Position numbers and translations under genes: made by a program. From assembly GCA_048266425.1 (NCBI GenBank), contig JBLWZN010000005.1, positions 1 to 64,000 on the forward strand: a stretch of DNA of 64,000 bases, in the 5' to 3' direction. Positions 25,902 through 34,993 of this stretch are shown piece by piece (the first letter of the stretch is position 1; every line of letters starts with the position of its first letter). Under the pieces are notes generated by a model. The model was not told the DNA's origin, made no database searches, and was given only the letters and a program-made list of their open reading frames with translations. The DNA is from Cerina sp048266425 (GTDB lineage Bacteria > Bacteroidota > Bacteroidia > Flavobacteriales > Flavobacteriaceae).

Positions 25902-28028
25902 ATGGCAAGAGATTTAAAATATACAAGAAATATAGGAATTGCAGCGCACATCGATGCGGGTAAGACCACCACGACAGAACGTATCTTGTTCTACACTGGC
26001 GTTAGTCACAAGATTGGCGAGGTGCATGACGGTGCGGCGACCATGGACTGGATGGAGCAGGAGCAGGAGCGTGGTATTACGATTACTTCTGCAGCTACAA
26101 CTTGCGAGTGGGTCTTTCCAATGGAAAATGCCCAACCAACCCCGGAAGCCAAATCATATCATTTTAACATTATTGATACTCCCGGACACGTGGATTTTAC
26201 CGTTGAGGTAAACCGGTCCCTAAGGATATTGGATGGCTTGGTATTCCTTTTTAGTGCGGTTGATGGTGTGGAGCCACAATCCGAAACCAACTGGAGGCTG
26301 GCCGACAACTACAAGGTTCCGAGAATGGGCTTTGTAAACAAAATGGACCGCCAAGGAGCTAATTTCCTTAACGTGTGCAAGCAGGTGAGGGAAATGTTGA
26401 AATCCAATGCAGTGCCGATTGTTTTGCCAATTGGGGACGAAGCGGATTTTAGGGGTATTGTTGATCTAGTAAAGAACAGGGCCATTGTTTGGCACGAAGA
26501 AAATTTTGGGGCCACTTTTGATGAAGTGGATATTCCAGAAGATATGAAGGAAGAGGTTCGTGAGTATCGCGCGGCCTTAATTGAAGCCGTTGCCGAATAC
26601 GATGAGACCTTGATGGAGAAATTCTTTGAGGACGAGGATTCAATTACGGAAGAAGAAGTACATACCGCCCTGAGGGCTGCGGTTATGGATATGAGCATCA
26701 TTCCAATGATTTGTGGTTCTTCTTTTAAGAACAAGGGAGTTCAATTTTTGTTGGATGCCGTTTGTAGGTACCTACCTTCTCCTATGGATAAGGAAGCGAT
26801 TGTGGGTACCAATCCCGATACTGAAAAACCAGAATCAAGAAAACCAAGTGTTAAAGAGCCATTTTCGGCCCTTGCATTTAAAATTGCAACCGATCCTTTT
26901 GTAGGTCGTTTAGCTTTCTTTAGGGTTTATTCAGGTAGATTGGATGCTGGTTCTTATGTTTTGAACAATAGATCTGGCAACAAGGAGCGTATTTCTAGGA
27001 TTTACCAAATGCACTCCAATAAGCAAAACGCCATTGATTATATCGAGGCAGGGGATATTGGGGCCGCGGTTGGTTTTAAGGATATTAAGACCGGGGATAC
27101 CCTGTCTGCCGAAAAGTTTCCAATTGTTTTGGAAAGCATGAATTTTCCTGACCCCGTGATCGGTATTGCAGTGGAGCCCAAGACAAAAGCCGACATTGAT
27201 AAACTAGGTATGGCCCTGTCCAAATTGGCAGAGGAAGATCCTACTTTCCAGGTAAAGACCGATGAGGCTTCCGGACAGACGATTATTTCCGGAATGGGCG
27301 AGTTGCATTTGGATATTATTGTAGATCGTTTACGTCGCGAATTTAAGGTTGAGGTAAACCAAGGTCAACCCCAAGTGGAATACAAGGAGGCACTTACCGC
27401 TGCCGCAGATCACAGGGAAGTTTATAAGAAACAGACTGGTGGTCGTGGTAAATTTGCGGACATCGTATTTACGATGGAGCCAGCAGAAGAAGGCAAAACA
27501 GGTTTGGAATTTGTTAATGCTATCAAAGGTGGTAATATCCCTAGGGAATATATTCCTTCTGTTGAAAAAGGATTTAAGGAAGCCATGAAAAATGGTCCTT
27601 TGGCCGGATTTGAGATGGACAGTATGAAGATTACCTTAAAGGATGGATCTTTCCACCCTGTGGATTCGGATTCCCTTTCCTTTGAATTGGCTGCCAGAAT
27701 AGGATATAAATCCGCAGCTAAAGCCGCCAAAGCGGTTTTGATGGAGCCTATAATGAAATTGGAAGCTCTTACGCCGGAAGAAAACATGGGTGATATTGTT
27801 GGCGACTTAAACCGTAGAAGGGGTACAGTTACCAATATGGATGATCGTGCAGGAGCCAAGGTAATCAAGGCTTTGGTGCCACTTTCCGAGATGTTCGGTT
27901 ATGTAACTTCCCTTAGGACCTTGTCCTCGGGAAGGGCAACTTCTACCATGGAGTTCTCCCATTATGCGGAGACACCATCCAATATAGCAGAAGAAGTAAT
28001 CAAGGCAGCTAAGGGCATAACCGCTTAA
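25902..28028 (+). CDS. fusA: Elongation factor G
   Basis: 708 residues, translocation GTPase. G1 motif AHIDAGKTTTTERIL near 16-30, G3 DTPGHVDF, G4 NKMD and the domain IV region around YKKQTGGRGKFADI are intact. It sits in the usual str position after rpsL and rpsG, but no tuf follows; in this group tuf is normally elsewhere. Eleven bases separate it from rpsJ. Confidence 0.98.
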   Translation: MARDLKYTRNIGIAAHIDAGKTTTTERILFYTGVSHKIGEVHDGAATMDWMEQEQERGITITSAATTCEWVFPMENAQPTPEAKSYHFNIIDTPGHVDFTVEVNRSLRILDGLVFLFSAVDGVEPQSETNWRLADNYKVPRMGFVNKMDRQGANFLNVCKQVREMLKSNAVPIVLPIGDEADFRGIVDLVKNRAIVWHEENFGATFDEVDIPEDMKEEVREYRAALIEAVAEYDETLMEKFFEDEDSITEEEVHTALRAAVMDMSIIPMICGSSFKNKGVQFLLDAVCRYLPSPMDKEAIVGTNPDTEKPESRKPSVKEPFSALAFKIATDPFVGRLAFFRVYSGRLDAGSYVLNNRSGNKERISRIYQMHSNKQNAIDYIEAGDIGAAVGFKDIKTGDTLSAEKFPIVLESMNFPDPVIGIAVEPKTKADIDKLGMALSKLAEEDPTFQVKTDEASGQTIISGMGELHLDIIVDRLRREFKVEVNQGQPQVEYKEALTAAADHREVYKKQTGGRGKFADIVFTMEPAEEGKTGLEFVNAIKGGNIPREYIPSVEKGFKEAMKNGPLAGFEMDSMKITLKDGSFHPVDSDSLSFELAARIGYKSAAKAAKAVLMEPIMKLEALTPEENMGDIVGDLNRRRGTVTNMDDRAGAKVIKALVPLSEMFGYVTSLRTLSSGRATSTMEFSHYAETPSNIAEEVIKAAKGITA

Positions 28029-28039
28029 ATTTTACGAAA

Positions 28040-28345
28040 ATGAGTCAGAAAATCAGAATAAAACTAAAATCGTACGATTATAATTTGGTCGACAAATCTG
28101 CCGAGAAAATCGTAAAAACAGTTAAGACAACAGGAGCGGTGATCACAGGACCCATTCCCTTGCCGACTAGCAAAAAGATATTTACGGTTCTGCGGTCCCC
28201 GCACGTAAACAAGAAGGCCAGGGAGCAATTCCAATTGTGTTCTTATAAACGACTTTTGGATATTTATAGCTCTTCGTCAAAAACCATAGATGCCCTTATG
28301 AAGCTTGAGCTTCCAAGCGGTGTTGAGGTCGAGATCAAGGTATAA
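28040..28345 (+). CDS. rpsJ: 30S ribosomal protein S10
   Basis: 101 residues, full length, with IRIKLKSYDYNLVD start and the TGPIPLPTSKKIFTVLRSPHVNKKAREQF body. Part of the small-subunit head and, as NusE, of antitermination complexes. It is joined to fusA and then separated from rplC by an unusually long repeat-bearing gap. Confidence 0.98.
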   Translation: MSQKIRIKLKSYDYNLVDKSAEKIVKTVKTTGAVITGPIPLPTSKKIFTVLRSPHVNKKAREQFQLCSYKRLLDIYSSSSKTIDALMKLELPSGVEVEIKV

Positions 28346-28350
28346 TTTCC

Positions 28351-28430
28351 GCGAAGGCGGAAATCTCACCGCGAAGGCGGAAATCTCACCGCGAAGGCGG
28401 AAATCTCACCGCGAGGGCGGAAATCTCATG
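28351..28430 (+). repeat. Four tandem copies of a 20-base palindromic unit
   Basis: The unit GCGAAGGCGG-AAATCTCACC is repeated exactly at 28351, 28371 and 28391, and with small changes at 28411. The first copy completes a TTTCCGC-GAA-GGCGGAAA palindrome with the preceding bases. Period is exact and there are no unique spacers, so it is not a CRISPR array. Confidence 0.9.
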
Positions 28431-28547
28431 AGGTTGGAACAAAGCCAAGTGATTTTGATATTTCGTGCTTAGGATCGAGATTGAATAAACAGATTCCCGC
28501 CTTCGCGGGAATGGACATGTCCCGAGCGATTTGCGAAGGAAAAACGG

Positions 28548-28590
28548 AAAAAATAATTTCAGGGTTGAATTATTTTTGACCCTTTTTTTG
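28548..28590 (+). terminator. Possible internal terminator before rplC
   Basis: AAAAATAATT ... AATTATTTTT and GGGTT ... GACCC arms can pair, and the stem is followed by seven T. If active it would partly separate rpsL-rpsJ expression from the rest of the operon. The GC part of the stem is short, so read-through is likely. Confidence 0.4.
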
Positions 28591-28724
28591 TTTAAAAATA
28601 CGGAGTACAAAGTACAAAGTATTTAGAAAGGAAATATTGAAGATAGGGTATGGTGTGCAAAAGGTTACAACATTAAAACACTTTGTACTAAGTACTGGAT
28701 ACTAATTACTAATTACTAATAAAT

Positions 28725-29345
28725 ATGTCTGGGTTAATAGGAAGAAAGATTGGCATGACCAGTATTTTTGACGAGAATGGAAAGAACGTTCCATGTACCG
28801 TTATCGAAGCTGGACCATGCGTGGTTACCCAAGTCAGAACCAAAGAGGTAGACGGGTACACAGCCCTTCAGCTTGGTTTCGATGACAAGGCAGAAAAGCG
28901 TGCAAACAAGGCCGAAATGGGCCATGTAAAAAAGGCAGGTGCTTCTCCCAAGAAAAAAGTCGTCGAGTTCAAGTATTTTGCTGAAGGCAAATACAAATTG
29001 GGGGATACTCTTGGAGTTGACTTGTTTGTGGAAGGGGATTATGTAGATGTTATTGGTAATTCCAAAGGGAAGGGTTTCCAAGGCGTCGTAAAAAGACACC
29101 ATTTTGCAGGTGTAGGTCAGTCAACGCACGGCCAGCACAACAGATTGCGTGCTCCGGGTTCTATCGGTGCAGGATCTGATCCATCGCGTGTTTTTAAAGG
29201 AATGCGCATGGCAGGTAGAATGGGTGGCGATAGGGTTACTATTCAAAACCTTAGGGTATTGAAGGTTATTCCTGAGAAGAATCTGTTGGTTGTCAATGGA
29301 TGTGTTCCAGGTCATAAGAACGCTTACGTAACCATTGAAAAATAA
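28725..29345 (+). CDS. rplC: 50S ribosomal protein L3
   Basis: 206 residues. SGLIGRKIGMTSIFDENG start and GKGFQGVVKRHHFAG ... THGQHNRLRAPGSIG extension that reaches the peptidyl-transferase centre. Assembly-initiating protein of the large subunit. Confidence 0.98.
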   Translation: MSGLIGRKIGMTSIFDENGKNVPCTVIEAGPCVVTQVRTKEVDGYTALQLGFDDKAEKRANKAEMGHVKKAGASPKKKVVEFKYFAEGKYKLGDTLGVDLFVEGDYVDVIGNSKGKGFQGVVKRHHFAGVGQSTHGQHNRLRAPGSIGAGSDPSRVFKGMRMAGRMGGDRVTIQNLRVLKVIPEKNLLVVNGCVPGHKNAYVTIEK

Positions 29346-29430
29346 TGGGTCCGGGGACTTTATGATCATCCCGGTCTAGGAATGATCTGCCGGTCCCCAA
29401 AGGATATCATTAACAAAATAAACAGTTCAC
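29346..29430 (+). repeat. Hairpin spacer rplC-rplD
   Basis: GGTCCGGGGAC ... and ... CCGGTCCCCAAAGG arms, each with ATGATC/GATCAT inside, can fold into one hairpin covering most of the 85 bases. It ends in A-rich sequence just before the rplD ATG. Confidence 0.55.
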
Positions 29431-30060
29431 ATGAAAGTAGCAGTTTTAGATAGTAAAGGAAAAGAAACAGGGAGAAAGGTTGAACTTTCGGACGATGTTT
29501 TTGGAATAGAGCCCAATAACCATGCGGTATATTTGGATGTCAAACAATATTTGGCACATCAAAGACAAGGTACCCACAAATCCAAGGAAAGGGCAGAGAT
29601 TTCTGGTAGTACCAGAAAAATTAAGAAACAAAAGGGAACTGGTACTGCCCGTGCCGGTAGTATTAAATCCCCTGTTTTTAAGGGTGGTGGTCGCGTTTTT
29701 GGTCCAAGACCAAGGGATTATCAGCAGAAATTGAACAAGAACTTAAAGCGTTTGGCTAGAAAGTCAGCCTTGAGTATAAAGAATAAAGAACAGGCTATTG
29801 TGGTGGTCGAGGACTTTAACTTTGAAAGCCCAAAAACAAAGGAATTTAAGCAAGTTCTAAAGTCTTTGGGACTAGAGAATAAAAAATCACTTTTTGTGTT
29901 GGGCGATTCGAATAATAACGTATATTTGTCCTCACGCAATTTAAAGCGTTCCGAGGTCGTAACTAACTCAGAATTAAGTACTTACAAAATATTAAACAAC
30001 AATAATATTGTGTTGTTTGAGGGAGCTTTGGCGGGAATTGAATCGAACTTAACAAAATAA
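29431..30060 (+). CDS. rplD: 50S ribosomal protein L4
   Basis: 209 residues. The loop that lines the exit tunnel (KIKKQKGTGTARAGSIKSPVFKGGG region, about 67-91) is intact. Seven bases separate it from rplW. Confidence 0.98.
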   Translation: MKVAVLDSKGKETGRKVELSDDVFGIEPNNHAVYLDVKQYLAHQRQGTHKSKERAEISGSTRKIKKQKGTGTARAGSIKSPVFKGGGRVFGPRPRDYQQKLNKNLKRLARKSALSIKNKEQAIVVVEDFNFESPKTKEFKQVLKSLGLENKKSLFVLGDSNNNVYLSSRNLKRSEVVTNSELSTYKILNNNNIVLFEGALAGIESNLTK

Positions 30061-30067
30061 CAAGACC

Positions 30068-30358
30068 ATGAGTGTGTTGATAAAACCAATTATTACGGAA
30101 AAAATGACCGCGGATAGTGAGTTGCACAATCGATATGGTTTTGTTGTGGACCCTAAGGCGAACAAATTGCAGATCAAAGATGCCATTGAGGCTACCTATG
30201 GGGTTTCCGTGAAAAATGTAAGGACCATGAACTATGGCCCCTCACGTAAATCACGCTATACCAAGACCGGGGTTCAGCACGGGAAGACCAATGCCTATAA
30301 AAAGGCGATCGTCGATGTAGCGGATGGGAATACAATTGATTTTTACAGTAATCTATAA
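30068..30358 (+). CDS. rplW: 50S ribosomal protein L23
   Basis: 96 residues. LIKPIITEKM start and YGFVVDPKANKLQIKDAIE body. It sits at the tunnel exit and is the docking site for trigger factor and SRP. Confidence 0.98.
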   Translation: MSVLIKPIITEKMTADSELHNRYGFVVDPKANKLQIKDAIEATYGVSVKNVRTMNYGPSRKSRYTKTGVQHGKTNAYKKAIVDVADGNTIDFYSNL

Positions 30359-30446
30359 AAGTGATTTACGAAGGGAGATTTACGATTAACGATTCGAGGC
30401 CGGTGCTGGAAATCTTAGGTCGTAACTCTAAAATCTAAAATAGAAA
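30359..30446 (+). repeat. Hairpin spacer rplW-rplB
   Basis: Left arm GATTTACGA / GATTAACGATT words, right arm CGTAACTCTAAAATCTAAAATAG with little G. Partial complementarity; the right arm ends at the rplB ATG. Confidence 0.5.
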
Positions 30447-31268
30447 ATGTCAGTTAGAAAATTAAAACCAATCACTCCTGGACAGCGTTTTAGGGTAGTA
30501 AATGGATTTGACGCCATTACTACCGATAAGCCGGAGAAGAGCTTGCTTGCTCCGTTAAAAAAGTCCGGAGGTAGAAACAGTCAAGGAAAGATGACCATTC
30601 GCCAAAAAGGTGGAGGTCATAAAAGAAGGTATCGTGTTATCGACTTTAAAAGGGACAAGCAGGAAACTGCAACCGTAGAATCCATTCAGTACGATCCAAA
30701 CAGGACGGCATTTATTGCTTTGGTGGAATACACGGATGGTGAAAAGAGATATATCGTTGCCCAGAACGGACTTCAGGTAGATCAGCAAATATCGGCCGGA
30801 AAGAATGCTGCCCCCGAGATCGGGAATGCCCTTCCGTTGATAGAGATTCCATTGGGTACAATTATATCTTGTATTGAATTGCGTCCTGGCCAAGGGGCCG
30901 TACTGGCAAGAAGTGCCGGAACATTTGCCCAACTAATGGCTAAGGAAGGTAAATATGTGACGATTAAATTGCCTTCTGGTGAAACTCGTTTGATATTATC
31001 CAATTGTTTGGCGACCATAGGTGCGGTATCCAATTCGGACCATCAATTAATTGTGTCCGGTAAGGCTGGTAGAAGCAGATGGTTGGGCAGAAGGCCTAGA
31101 ACAAGACCGGTTGCCATGAACCCTGTTGATCACCCCATGGGTGGTGGTGAAGGTAGGGCTTCAGGTGGTCATCCAAGATCTAGGAACGGAATACCTGCCA
31201 AGGGATATAGGACTCGTTCCAAAACCAAGGCCACCAATAAATATATATTAGAACGTAGAAAGAAATAA
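30447..31268 (+). CDS. rplB: 50S ribosomal protein L2
   Basis: 273 residues. Contacts the peptidyl-transferase region; the conserved MNPVDHPMGGGEGRASGG segment (with His229-equivalent) is present. Followed by rpsS after 13 bases. Confidence 0.98.
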   Translation: MSVRKLKPITPGQRFRVVNGFDAITTDKPEKSLLAPLKKSGGRNSQGKMTIRQKGGGHKRRYRVIDFKRDKQETATVESIQYDPNRTAFIALVEYTDGEKRYIVAQNGLQVDQQISAGKNAAPEIGNALPLIEIPLGTIISCIELRPGQGAVLARSAGTFAQLMAKEGKYVTIKLPSGETRLILSNCLATIGAVSNSDHQLIVSGKAGRSRWLGRRPRTRPVAMNPVDHPMGGGEGRASGGHPRSRNGIPAKGYRTRSKTKATNKYILERRKK

Positions 31269-31281
31269 AAACTAGAAAGCA

Positions 31282-31560
31282 ATGGCACGTTCATTAAAAA
31301 AAGGACCTTACGTTCACTATAGTTTGGATAAGAAAATCCAGCAAAACGTAGCTACCGGTAAAAAGTCAGTTATTAAGACTTGGTCCAGGGCTTCGATGAT
31401 AACGCCGGATTTTGTAGGGCAAACCGTAGCGGTACACAATGGGAAACAATTTGTCCCCGTATATGTAACCGAAAACATGGTGGGTCACAAATTAGGCGAA
31501 TTTTCACCAACTCGATCTTTTAGGGGTCACTCAGGTGCAAAGAATAAAGGTAAAAAGTAA
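31282..31560 (+). CDS. rpsS: 30S ribosomal protein S19
   Basis: 92 residues. ARSLKKGPYV start, KTWSRASMITPDFVGQTVAVHNGK core and GHKLGEFSPTRSFRGH end, as usual for the head protein that partners S13. Confidence 0.98.
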   Translation: MARSLKKGPYVHYSLDKKIQQNVATGKKSVIKTWSRASMITPDFVGQTVAVHNGKQFVPVYVTENMVGHKLGEFSPTRSFRGHSGAKNKGKK

Positions 31561-31567
31561 GTAAGCT

Positions 31568-31975
31568 ATGGGAGTTCGAAAAAGACAAATGGCCGAAAGA
31601 ATCAAGGCAGAAAGGAAAGAAGTGGCGTTCGCTAAATTGAACAATTGCCCTACTTCCCCTAGAAAGATGCGACTTGTGGCAGACTTGGTAAGAGGTGTTA
31701 AGGTTGAAAAGGCTTTGGCGATATTGAGGTTTAGCCAAAAGGAGGCATCCAGAAAAATGGAAAAATTATTGCTTTCCGCAATTGCCAACTGGCAGACCAA
31801 AAATGAGGATGCTGATGTTGAGGGAGCCGACCTTTTTGTAAAGGAGATTCGTGTAGATGGTGGTGCTATGCTAAAAAGACTTAGACCTGCGCCCCAAGGA
31901 AGGGCACATAGAATTAGAAAAAGATCCAACCATGTAACATTGGTTTTGGAAGCTAACAGTAACACTCAAAGCTAG
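31568..31975 (+). CDS. rplV: 50S ribosomal protein L22
   Basis: 135 residues; the hairpin that enters the exit tunnel is represented by VDGGAMLKRLRPAPQGRAHRIRKR. The N-terminus is a little longer than in E. coli (MGVRKRQMAERIKAERKEVAFAKLNN), as is common in Flavobacteriia. A second ATG at residue 7 is a possible alternative. Confidence 0.96.
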   Translation: MGVRKRQMAERIKAERKEVAFAKLNNCPTSPRKMRLVADLVRGVKVEKALAILRFSQKEASRKMEKLLLSAIANWQTKNEDADVEGADLFVKEIRVDGGAMLKRLRPAPQGRAHRIRKRSNHVTLVLEANSNTQS

Positions 31976-31983
31976 AGGATAGT

Positions 31984-32712
31984 ATGGGACAGAAAACAAA
32001 TCCAATCGGGAATCGTCTTGGAATTATAAGGGGATGGGAATCCAACTGGTACGGAGGAAACGATTACGGCGATAAATTGGCCGAAGATGATAAGATCAGA
32101 AAATACGTTCATGCCCGTTTGGCGAAAGCTAGTGTATCAAGGGTTATAATTGAACGTACCCTGAAGCTCATCACCATTACTATAACCACGGCAAGACCGG
32201 GAATTATAATCGGAAAGGGCGGCCAAGAAGTTGACAAACTGAAGGAGGAGCTTAAGAAGATTACCGACAAGGAGGTGCAGATCAATATATTTGAGATCAA
32301 AAGGCCAGAATTGGATGCCAACCTGGTTGCTGCAAGTGTGGCCCGCCAGATTGAAAGCAGGATCTCTTTTAGGAGGGCCATCAAAATGGCCATTACCGCT
32401 GCTATGAGAATGAATGCCGAAGGAATTAAGATACAGATCTCTGGTCGTTTGAACGGAGCGGAGATGGCGCGTTCAGAGTCTTATAAGGAGGGACGTATAC
32501 CATTGTCCACTTTTAGGGCAGATATAGATTACGCTTTGCATGAAGCCCATACTACCTATGGTAGGTTGGGAATCAAAGTGTGGATAATGAAAGGTGAGGT
32601 TTACGGAAAAAGGGAGCTCTCCCCATTGGTAGGCATGGCCACTAGCCAAAGCCCAAGTCAAGGAAAAGGTGGTAAGAAAGAGGGTCCAAGAAAACCCCGT
32701 CGCAGAAAGTAA
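31984..32712 (+). CDS. rpsC: 30S ribosomal protein S3
   Basis: 242 residues. KH domain with PGIIIGKGGQEVDKL at about 73-87 and the helicase-related basic C-domain. The C-terminal tail is rich in Gly, Lys and Arg. Confidence 0.98.
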   Translation: MGQKTNPIGNRLGIIRGWESNWYGGNDYGDKLAEDDKIRKYVHARLAKASVSRVIIERTLKLITITITTARPGIIIGKGGQEVDKLKEELKKITDKEVQINIFEIKRPELDANLVAASVARQIESRISFRRAIKMAITAAMRMNAEGIKIQISGRLNGAEMARSESYKEGRIPLSTFRADIDYALHEAHTTYGRLGIKVWIMKGEVYGKRELSPLVGMATSQSPSQGKGGKKEGPRKPRRRK

Positions 32713-32731
32713 TTTTTTAAAGTAAGAAGAA

Positions 32732-33151
32732 ATGTTACAGCCTAAAAGAACCAAGTATCGCAAAATGCAGAAGGGCCGGATGAAAGGGATAGCCGGAAGA
32801 GGGCATCAACTTTCTAATGGTATGTTTGGTATAAAATCCATGGAGTCCGAATTTATAACCTCGCGTCAGATAGAGGCAGCTCGTATCGCCGCGACCAGGT
32901 ACATGAAAAGGGAAGGTCAATTGTGGATCAAAATATTCCCGGACAAGCCAATTACCAAGAAGCCGCTAGAGGTGCGTATGGGTAAAGGTAAAGGTGCTGT
33001 GGAATACTGGGTGGCCGTCGTTAGACCAGGAAGAATCATGTTTGAAGTTGGGGGTGTCACCATGGATATTGCTAAAGAAGCACTGCGCTTGGCCGCACAG
33101 AAATTACCGGTCAAGACCAAGTTTATAGTTGCCAGGGATTATTCAGCTTAA
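32732..33151 (+). CDS. rplP: 50S ribosomal protein L16
   Basis: 139 residues. LQPKRTKYRKMQKGRMKG start and MGKGKGAVEYWVAVVRPGR core, normal length. It binds near the A site and 5S rRNA. Confidence 0.98.
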   Translation: MLQPKRTKYRKMQKGRMKGIAGRGHQLSNGMFGIKSMESEFITSRQIEAARIAATRYMKREGQLWIKIFPDKPITKKPLEVRMGKGKGAVEYWVAVVRPGRIMFEVGGVTMDIAKEALRLAAQKLPVKTKFIVARDYSA

Positions 33152-33171
33152 TTTTTAATTGGATAAAGATT

Positions 33172-33363
33172 ATGAAACAATCGGAAATAAAGGAATTATC
33201 AGTTGAAGCATTGAAGGATAAACTGGCCGAGAACAAGAAGCAATATGCAGATTTAAAAATGGCACATTCTGTTACGCCATTGGAAAATCCCCTTCAGATC
33301 AGAAAGGTCAGAAAAACAGTGGCAAGATTGGCAACGGAATTAACAAAAAGGGAAAACCAATAA
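33172..33363 (+). CDS. rpmC: 50S ribosomal protein L29
   Basis: 63 residues, helical hairpin protein at the tunnel exit with KMAHSVTPLENPLQIRKVRKTVARL. Standard place after rplP. Confidence 0.97.
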   Translation: MKQSEIKELSVEALKDKLAENKKQYADLKMAHSVTPLENPLQIRKVRKTVARLATELTKRENQ

Positions 33364-33376
33364 TCGGTTCTGCTTT

Positions 33377-33634
33377 ATGGAAAAAAGAAATTTAAGAAAA
33401 GAAAGGATAGGCGTTGTAACCAGCGATAAAATGGAGAAATCAATTGTGGTTTCAGAAGTTAAGCGGGTAAAACACCCTATGTACGGTAAGTTCGTTTTAC
33501 GGACCAAAAAGTATGTTGCACACGACGAAAAGAACGACTGTAACATTGGGGATACTGTAAAAATTATGGAGACCCGTCCGTTGAGCAAGACCAAATGTTG
33601 GAGGTTAGTTGAAATCATTGAAAGAGCTAAATAG
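33377..33634 (+). CDS. rpsQ: 30S ribosomal protein S17
   Basis: 85 residues. RKERIGVVTSDKMEKSIVV start and GDTVKIMETRPLSKTKCWRLVEI end; primary 16S-binding OB-fold protein. Confidence 0.98.
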   Translation: MEKRNLRKERIGVVTSDKMEKSIVVSEVKRVKHPMYGKFVLRTKKYVAHDEKNDCNIGDTVKIMETRPLSKTKCWRLVEIIERAK

Positions 33635-33636
33635 GT

Positions 33637-34005
33637 ATGTTACAGCAAGAATCTAGATTAAAGGTAGCGGACAACACAGGGGCAAAGGAAGTTTTGACCA
33701 TTCGTGTACTTGGTGGTACCAAAAGGAGATATGCTTCCATTGGTGACAAAATCGTAGTCACGGTTAAAGAAGCCACTCCCAATGGGGCAATAAAGAAAGG
33801 AGCTGTTTCTACAGCTGTTGTTGTGCGGACAAAGAAAGAGGTTAGAAGACCGGACGGTTCTTATATCCGATTTGATGACAATGCCTGTGTGCTTTTGAAC
33901 CCTACCGGGGAGATGAGGGGTACACGTGTATTTGGGCCTGTTGCAAGGGAGCTTCGCGACAAGCAATTTATGAAGATCGTATCTTTGGCGCCAGAAGTGC
34001 TTTAG
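33637..34005 (+). CDS. rplN: 50S ribosomal protein L14
   Basis: 122 residues, begins MLQQESRLKVADNTGAKE and ends FMKIVSLAPEVL. Forms intersubunit bridge contacts with 16S rRNA. Only 2 bases after rpsQ. Confidence 0.98.
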   Translation: MLQQESRLKVADNTGAKEVLTIRVLGGTKRRYASIGDKIVVTVKEATPNGAIKKGAVSTAVVVRTKKEVRRPDGSYIRFDDNACVLLNPTGEMRGTRVFGPVARELRDKQFMKIVSLAPEVL

Positions 34006-34126
34006 GCCAGGGATTATAGAATATAGAAAATAGAAAAGAGACGAAAGTATCGGGAAACAAAGGGCAAGACTTCAGAATGCTGAAACTTGGACCTGAATCT
34101 TGAACTTGAACTTGAACTTGAAACAG
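34006..34126 (+). repeat. Spacer rplN-rplX with tandem CTTGAA words
   Basis: 121 bases. The left part has AATATAGAAAATAGAAAAGAG words. The right part has at least four tandem CTTGAA units (about 34097-34122) directly before the rplX ATG. Arms are less complementary here than in the other spacers. Confidence 0.6.
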
Positions 34127-34438
34127 ATGAAACTAAAAATAAAAGCAGGGGATACCGTTAGGATCATAGCAGGCGACCACAAAGGCGTTGAAGGCAAGGT
34201 GATGAGTGTAGACCGTGAAAAGAACAAGGCAATTGTAGAAGGTGCCAATTTGGTGTCCAAACATGAGAAGCCAAGTGCGAGGAACCCTCAAGGCGGGATT
34301 CGCAAGAAAGAAGCTCCTATACATATTTCAAACTTGTCCTTGATAGACCCGAAATCCGGGGAAACCACTAGGATCGGTTTTGAAGAAAGGGACGGCAAGA
34401 AAGTAAGGTTTTCCAAAAAATCCAATGAAGTAATTTAG
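34127..34438 (+). CDS. rplX: 50S ribosomal protein L24
   Basis: 103 residues from the ATG at 34127 (MKLKIKAGDTVRIIAGDHKG). An upstream in-frame ATG at 34100 would add nine residues encoded by the CTTGAA tandem repeat (NLNLNLKQ), which is clearly not part of the family. KOW motif near the N-terminus. Confidence 0.96.
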   Translation: MKLKIKAGDTVRIIAGDHKGVEGKVMSVDREKNKAIVEGANLVSKHEKPSARNPQGGIRKKEAPIHISNLSLIDPKSGETTRIGFEERDGKKVRFSKKSNEVI

Positions 34439-34440
34439 TT

Positions 34441-34992
34441 ATGGCCTACGTTTCAAGATTAAAACAAGAATACAATGAGCGTGTAATAAAGGCGCTTACC
34501 GAGGAATTTGCGTACAAAAATGTGATGCAGGTGCCCAAGTTGGAGAAGATTGTTGTGAGCAGGGGTGTTGGTGCCGCCGTTTCCGACAAGAAATTGATCG
34601 ACCATGCTGTTGATGAATTAACAACCATTACCGGACAAAAGGCCGTGGCCACTATTTCCAAAAAGGATGTCGCCGCTTTTAAGTTGCGTAAAGGTATGCC
34701 GATCGGTGCTAGGGTTACCTTGCGAGGAGAAAGAATGTATGAATTTCTTGATAGATTGATTACCTCGGCTTTGCCACGGGTACGTGATTTCCAGGGAATT
34801 AAGTCTTCAGGATTTGACGGAAGGGGAAATTACAGCCTTGGTGTCACTGAACAGATTATTTTTCCCGAGATGAATATTGACAAGATCAATAGGATTAACG
34901 GAATGGATATTACTTTTGTAACTTCCGCTCGTACCGATAAAGAGGCAAAATCATTATTAACCGAATTGGGACTACCCTTTAAAAAGAATTAG
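34441..34992 (+). CDS. rplE: 50S ribosomal protein L5
   Basis: 183 residues. PKLEKIVVSRGVGAA, the GQKAVATISKKDVAAFKLRKGMPIG segment and GNYSLGVTEQIIFPEM are typical. Binds 5S rRNA. Two bases after rplX. Confidence 0.98.
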   Translation: MAYVSRLKQEYNERVIKALTEEFAYKNVMQVPKLEKIVVSRGVGAAVSDKKLIDHAVDELTTITGQKAVATISKKDVAAFKLRKGMPIGARVTLRGERMYEFLDRLITSALPRVRDFQGIKSSGFDGRGNYSLGVTEQIIFPEMNIDKINRINGMDITFVTSARTDKEAKSLLTELGLPFKKN

Positions 34993-34993
34993 T

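Larger units (their letters stand above)
28346..28724 (+). other. Long repeat-rich spacer between rpsJ and rplC
   Basis: 379 bases where S10 operons normally have a short gap. It holds, in order, a four-copy 20-base tandem repeat (28351-28430), a palindrome ATTCCCGCCTTCGCGGGAAT (28493-28512), a terminator-like hairpin with a T tail (about 28548-28590) and a hairpin spacer of AGTACAAAGTA words and complementary TACTAATTAC words (28601-28724). No gene is present. Confidence 0.75.

Noticed and set aside
28351..28430. CRISPR array
   Set aside because: The repeat period is 20 bases with no unique spacers between units and no cas genes nearby; it is a plain tandem repeat.
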